Program-made: the position numbers and the translations under genes
Shown here: positions 62,801 to 64,000 of the stretch, piece after piece
How the letters are laid out: every line of letters starts with the position of its first letter
Position numbering within the stretch: position 1 is the first letter of the stretch
The notes under the pieces: model-generated
Seen by the model: the letters and a program-made list of their open reading frames with translations, nothing else
The model's database searches: none
What the model was told of the DNA's origin: nothing
Source: CAIYUC01 sp963682005
Lineage (GTDB): Bacteria; Bacteroidota; Bacteroidia; Bacteroidales; FEN-979
Length of the DNA: 64,000 nucleotides
Assembly (NCBI GenBank): GCA_963682005.1
Contig: OY820914.1
Coordinates: forward strand, 2,914,001 to 2,978,000
Direction of reading: 5' to 3'

Positions 62801-64000
62801 ACCAATCCTTCGACCTATAATTTGGTAGTGACAGTAAATCCAATGCCGACCATGACGAGTGGGTTGAATGCAGGAGCCATGTGTAGTGGCGCGACATTCC
62901 ATTATACCCCGACAAGCGGGACCGCAGGGACAACATTTTCCTGGACACGTTTATTCCAGCCAGGGATTACACCGGCAGGACCGACTTCAGGTTCGGGAGA
63001 TCCGGGCGAGACGTTGAATAATACAACCGCCAATGGGATCAACGTGAGTTATATTTATACTTTGACGGCCAATGGCTGTACCAACCCGACGACCTACACT
63101 GTAGTGGTGAGGGTTAATCCATTACCAGTCTTGACAAGTTCACTGACACCTCCGGCTATATGCAGTAATTCAATGTTTAGTTATACTCCATTGAGCAGCA
63201 CTGCCGGTACAGTATTTTCCTGGACTCGTGCAGTCATAGTAGGGATCAGTAATCCCGCTTCTTCAGGGACAGGCAATCCGAATGAAGTGTTAGTGAATAC
63301 GAGCGCAGACATCATTCCGGTTACCTATGTTTATTCGCTAAGTGCCAATGGATGTACAAATCCGACGACGTTTAATGTGGTTGTCAATGTAAAACCGATA
63401 CCAGCACTGACGAGTACACTGACTCCAGAAGCAATATGCAGCGGAACACTATTCAGCTATACACCAACCAGCGGTACGGCAGGGACGACATTTACGTGGA
63501 GTCGTCCGGCAGTATCAGGTATAAGTAATCCTGCAAGTTTTGGAAGTGGGAATATCAATGAGACCTTGATCAACACAACGGTGAATCCGGTAAATGTAAC
63601 GTATTTATATACGTTGAGTGCCAATGGATGTTCCAATCCGAATGTCTATAATGTGGTTGTAACCGTAAATCCGATACCGGTATTGACCAGTACCCTAAGC
63701 CCGGCAGCGATATGCAGCGGATCGACGTTTAATTATACACCGACCAGTGCTACTCCGGGAACGACCTTTGACTGGGTTCGTCCGGCAGTAGCAGGCATCA
63801 CCCCGGTAGGGCCGACCACAGGGACAGGCAATCCGGCCGAAGTATTGACCAATACAACACTCAATGTCATTTCGGTGACCTATGAATATACATTGACAGC
63901 CAATGGATGCAGCCATGTTCAGAATGTTGTAGTTTTAGTCTATCCAAGGCCTACAGTAGTTGTAAGCGGCGATACAACCATATGCTATTCTGAGAATTCA
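59900..64000 (+). CDS. Giant exported surface protein with cohesin-like and PKD-like repeats (3' end outside window)
   Basis: The frame is open for 1367 codons from ATG 59900 to the window edge. Residues 1-22 are a signal peptide (hydrophobic V-L-L-F-L-F-T-I-L-F-V). Next come Ig-like domains (about 23-370), a cohesin-like domain (about 375-515, with V-P-V-S-V-H-A-L-E-N-V-G-A-I-S) and an array of PKD-like repeats from 61472 that continues to the edge. It has no beta-helix in the visible part. By analogy to the two preceding genes it should end in a T9SS sorting domain, but this cannot be seen. It is likely a surface or matrix fibre. Confidence 0.85.
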   Translation, partial: MKTKVLLFLFTILFVSFKAYSIPTLSVNGSSTATICLNDQVTLTAASITCTLIDYYQQSTDGGLNWTKTDPTGALLCSNTVIPGPNPGTYMFRFKYSGNYSNTVTVLVQALPIPTISGLDVVCAGTTDVVYSTEGSKQEYDWIVSDGGTITDGGGSIDNTVTVTWNDAGLQAVGVKYKEPATGCTAQNYSAFFVEVNPRPTSVISGSTSICNGQTAHLTIDLTGTGPWTVVVNGETIVINTSPYTYDVTPTSDVTYSISSVTDANGCVAQAGEMTGFADVTVYDRPTGSISGTFTSCTGDPVTLTIEVTGTGPWSGTLSDGTPFSGPSNPISVDVSPSIYTTFTIATLQDANCAATLADLSGSATVYAGAPVSRLNSVTVCDGQQIDVPVSVHALENVGAISLKLLFSSSFLSFTGVTYNNIPLDWNPGVPVTGFVVGEYAPGILKAAGSGPAFSLLPADSVLFTLHFSYVGAPAGGTSNLLWDDSDGSSCEYTPFLPPDFNPYCDIPTAMFYKDGVVTVKPLPTLTSSLSGGTICSGSTFNYSPTSSLPATTFEWTRATVAGILEPGTSGTGDPAEVLTNTTSGHLDVTYVYTLTANGCTNPATYSIVVTVNPIPTIDPIGLQEVCNNNYTTTISFTGTGTTYDWTNDNPTIGINGTGSGDILSFLAINSGTVPVEAHIIVTPKYTYNSVTCTGTPINFTIIVYPTPTLTGTLLPAPICSGTTFHYTPASSTVGTTFAWTRDFQAGILPAGPTSGIDDPAETLTNTTGSPINVTYHYTLAADGCSNAQDVVVAVIPIPSINGVSDQVVCNNTSTTTVNFTGVATVYEWTNDNTTIGLGLSGTGSILSFVATNSGLEPVIATITVTPKYTYNSVTCTGTPISFTITVNPTPTLTSELVASTCSGTVFHYTPTSGTTGTTFGWTRATVAGITPTGPTSGTGDPSETLVNTTASPINVTYVYTLTANGCTNPSTYNLVVTVNPMPTMTSGLNAGAMCSGATFHYTPTSGTAGTTFSWTRLFQPGITPAGPTSGSGDPGETLNNTTANGINVSYIYTLTANGCTNPTTYTVVVRVNPLPVLTSSLTPPAICSNSMFSYTPLSSTAGTVFSWTRAVIVGISNPASSGTGNPNEVLVNTSADIIPVTYVYSLSANGCTNPTTFNVVVNVKPIPALTSTLTPEAICSGTLFSYTPTSGTAGTTFTWSRPAVSGISNPASFGSGNINETLINTTVNPVNVTYLYTLSANGCSNPNVYNVVVTVNPIPVLTSTLSPAAICSGSTFNYTPTSATPGTTFDWVRPAVAGITPVGPTTGTGNPAEVLTNTTLNVISVTYEYTLTANGCSHVQNVVVLVYPRPTVVVSGDTTICYSENS
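61472..64000 (+). repeat. PKD-like repeats of about 92 residues in giant gene 3
   Basis: At least nine complete units are visible, and a tenth begins near 63953. Early units alternate between two types: type A with I-C-S-G-x-x-F-x-Y-x-P-T-S and type B with V-C-N-N. From 62573 only type A follows, at 273-279 bp spacing. Some neighbouring units are nearly identical in DNA. Confidence 0.88.

Noticed and set aside
39520..64000. Genomic island integrated at tRNA-Val
   Set aside because: No integrase or attachment repeat is visible, and the giant genes lie on the 5' side of the tRNA, not at its 3' end where integration usually occurs.

Overview
The window reads as a chromosomal segment of an anaerobic-type Bacteroidota bacterium, most likely of the Bacteroidales; I cannot name a genus. 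The support is: type IX secretion (T9SS) C-terminal sorting domains on at least three proteins, HmuY-family and TonB-dependent receptor genes, a short primary sigma factor, a DUF4290 gene next to murA, and many upstream matches to the Bacteroidota -7 promoter element TAnnTTTG (also used here to choose start codons).

From 1 to 39.6 kb is a dense mixed-strand housekeeping region. In order it holds: a truncated sugar-nucleotide transferase; an AddB-like nuclease; an AmmeMemoRadiSam cluster (a Memo-AMMECR1 fusion lipoprotein, a membrane spermidine-synthase-like protein and a radical SAM enzyme); a secreted endonuclease/phosphatase; DUF2905; HtrA; RpoD; a heme-uptake-type operon (HmuY-like, TonB receptor, HmuY-like lipoprotein); OsmC with a methyltransferase; a tyrosine phosphatase; a PEP-synthase/rifampicin-phosphotransferase-like pair; arginine decarboxylase and a deoxyhypusine-synthase-like protein (homospermidine-type polyamine route); an ABC exporter with dnaJ and grpE; murA with DUF4290; a UvrD helicase; pyruvate kinase; a beta-CASP metallo-hydrolase; a small orphan gene; and tRNA-Val(GAC).

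From 40 to 64 kb are three consecutive, same-strand, AT-richer giant genes for exported surface proteins. The first two (3123 and 3121 aa) share an N-terminal domain, right-handed beta-helix blocks, Ig/PKD-like tandem repeats (nine copies against three), two cohesin-like domains, a dockerin-like segment and a T9SS sorting domain. The third starts at 59900 and runs off the window; it carries a cohesin-like domain and then a long array of 92-residue PKD-like repeats. Strong intrinsic terminators follow the first and second genes, so each is probably its own transcription unit.

The least explained structure is a family of degenerate tandem arrays with a 7- or 8-base period. They are scattered through the first 39.6 kb and absent from the giant-gene region. 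They sit beside start codons, run over stop codons, and in one case lie in frame inside the UvrD helicase gene as an inverted pair. The most interesting gene set is the AmmeMemoRadiSam cluster, whose products all carry export or membrane signals.
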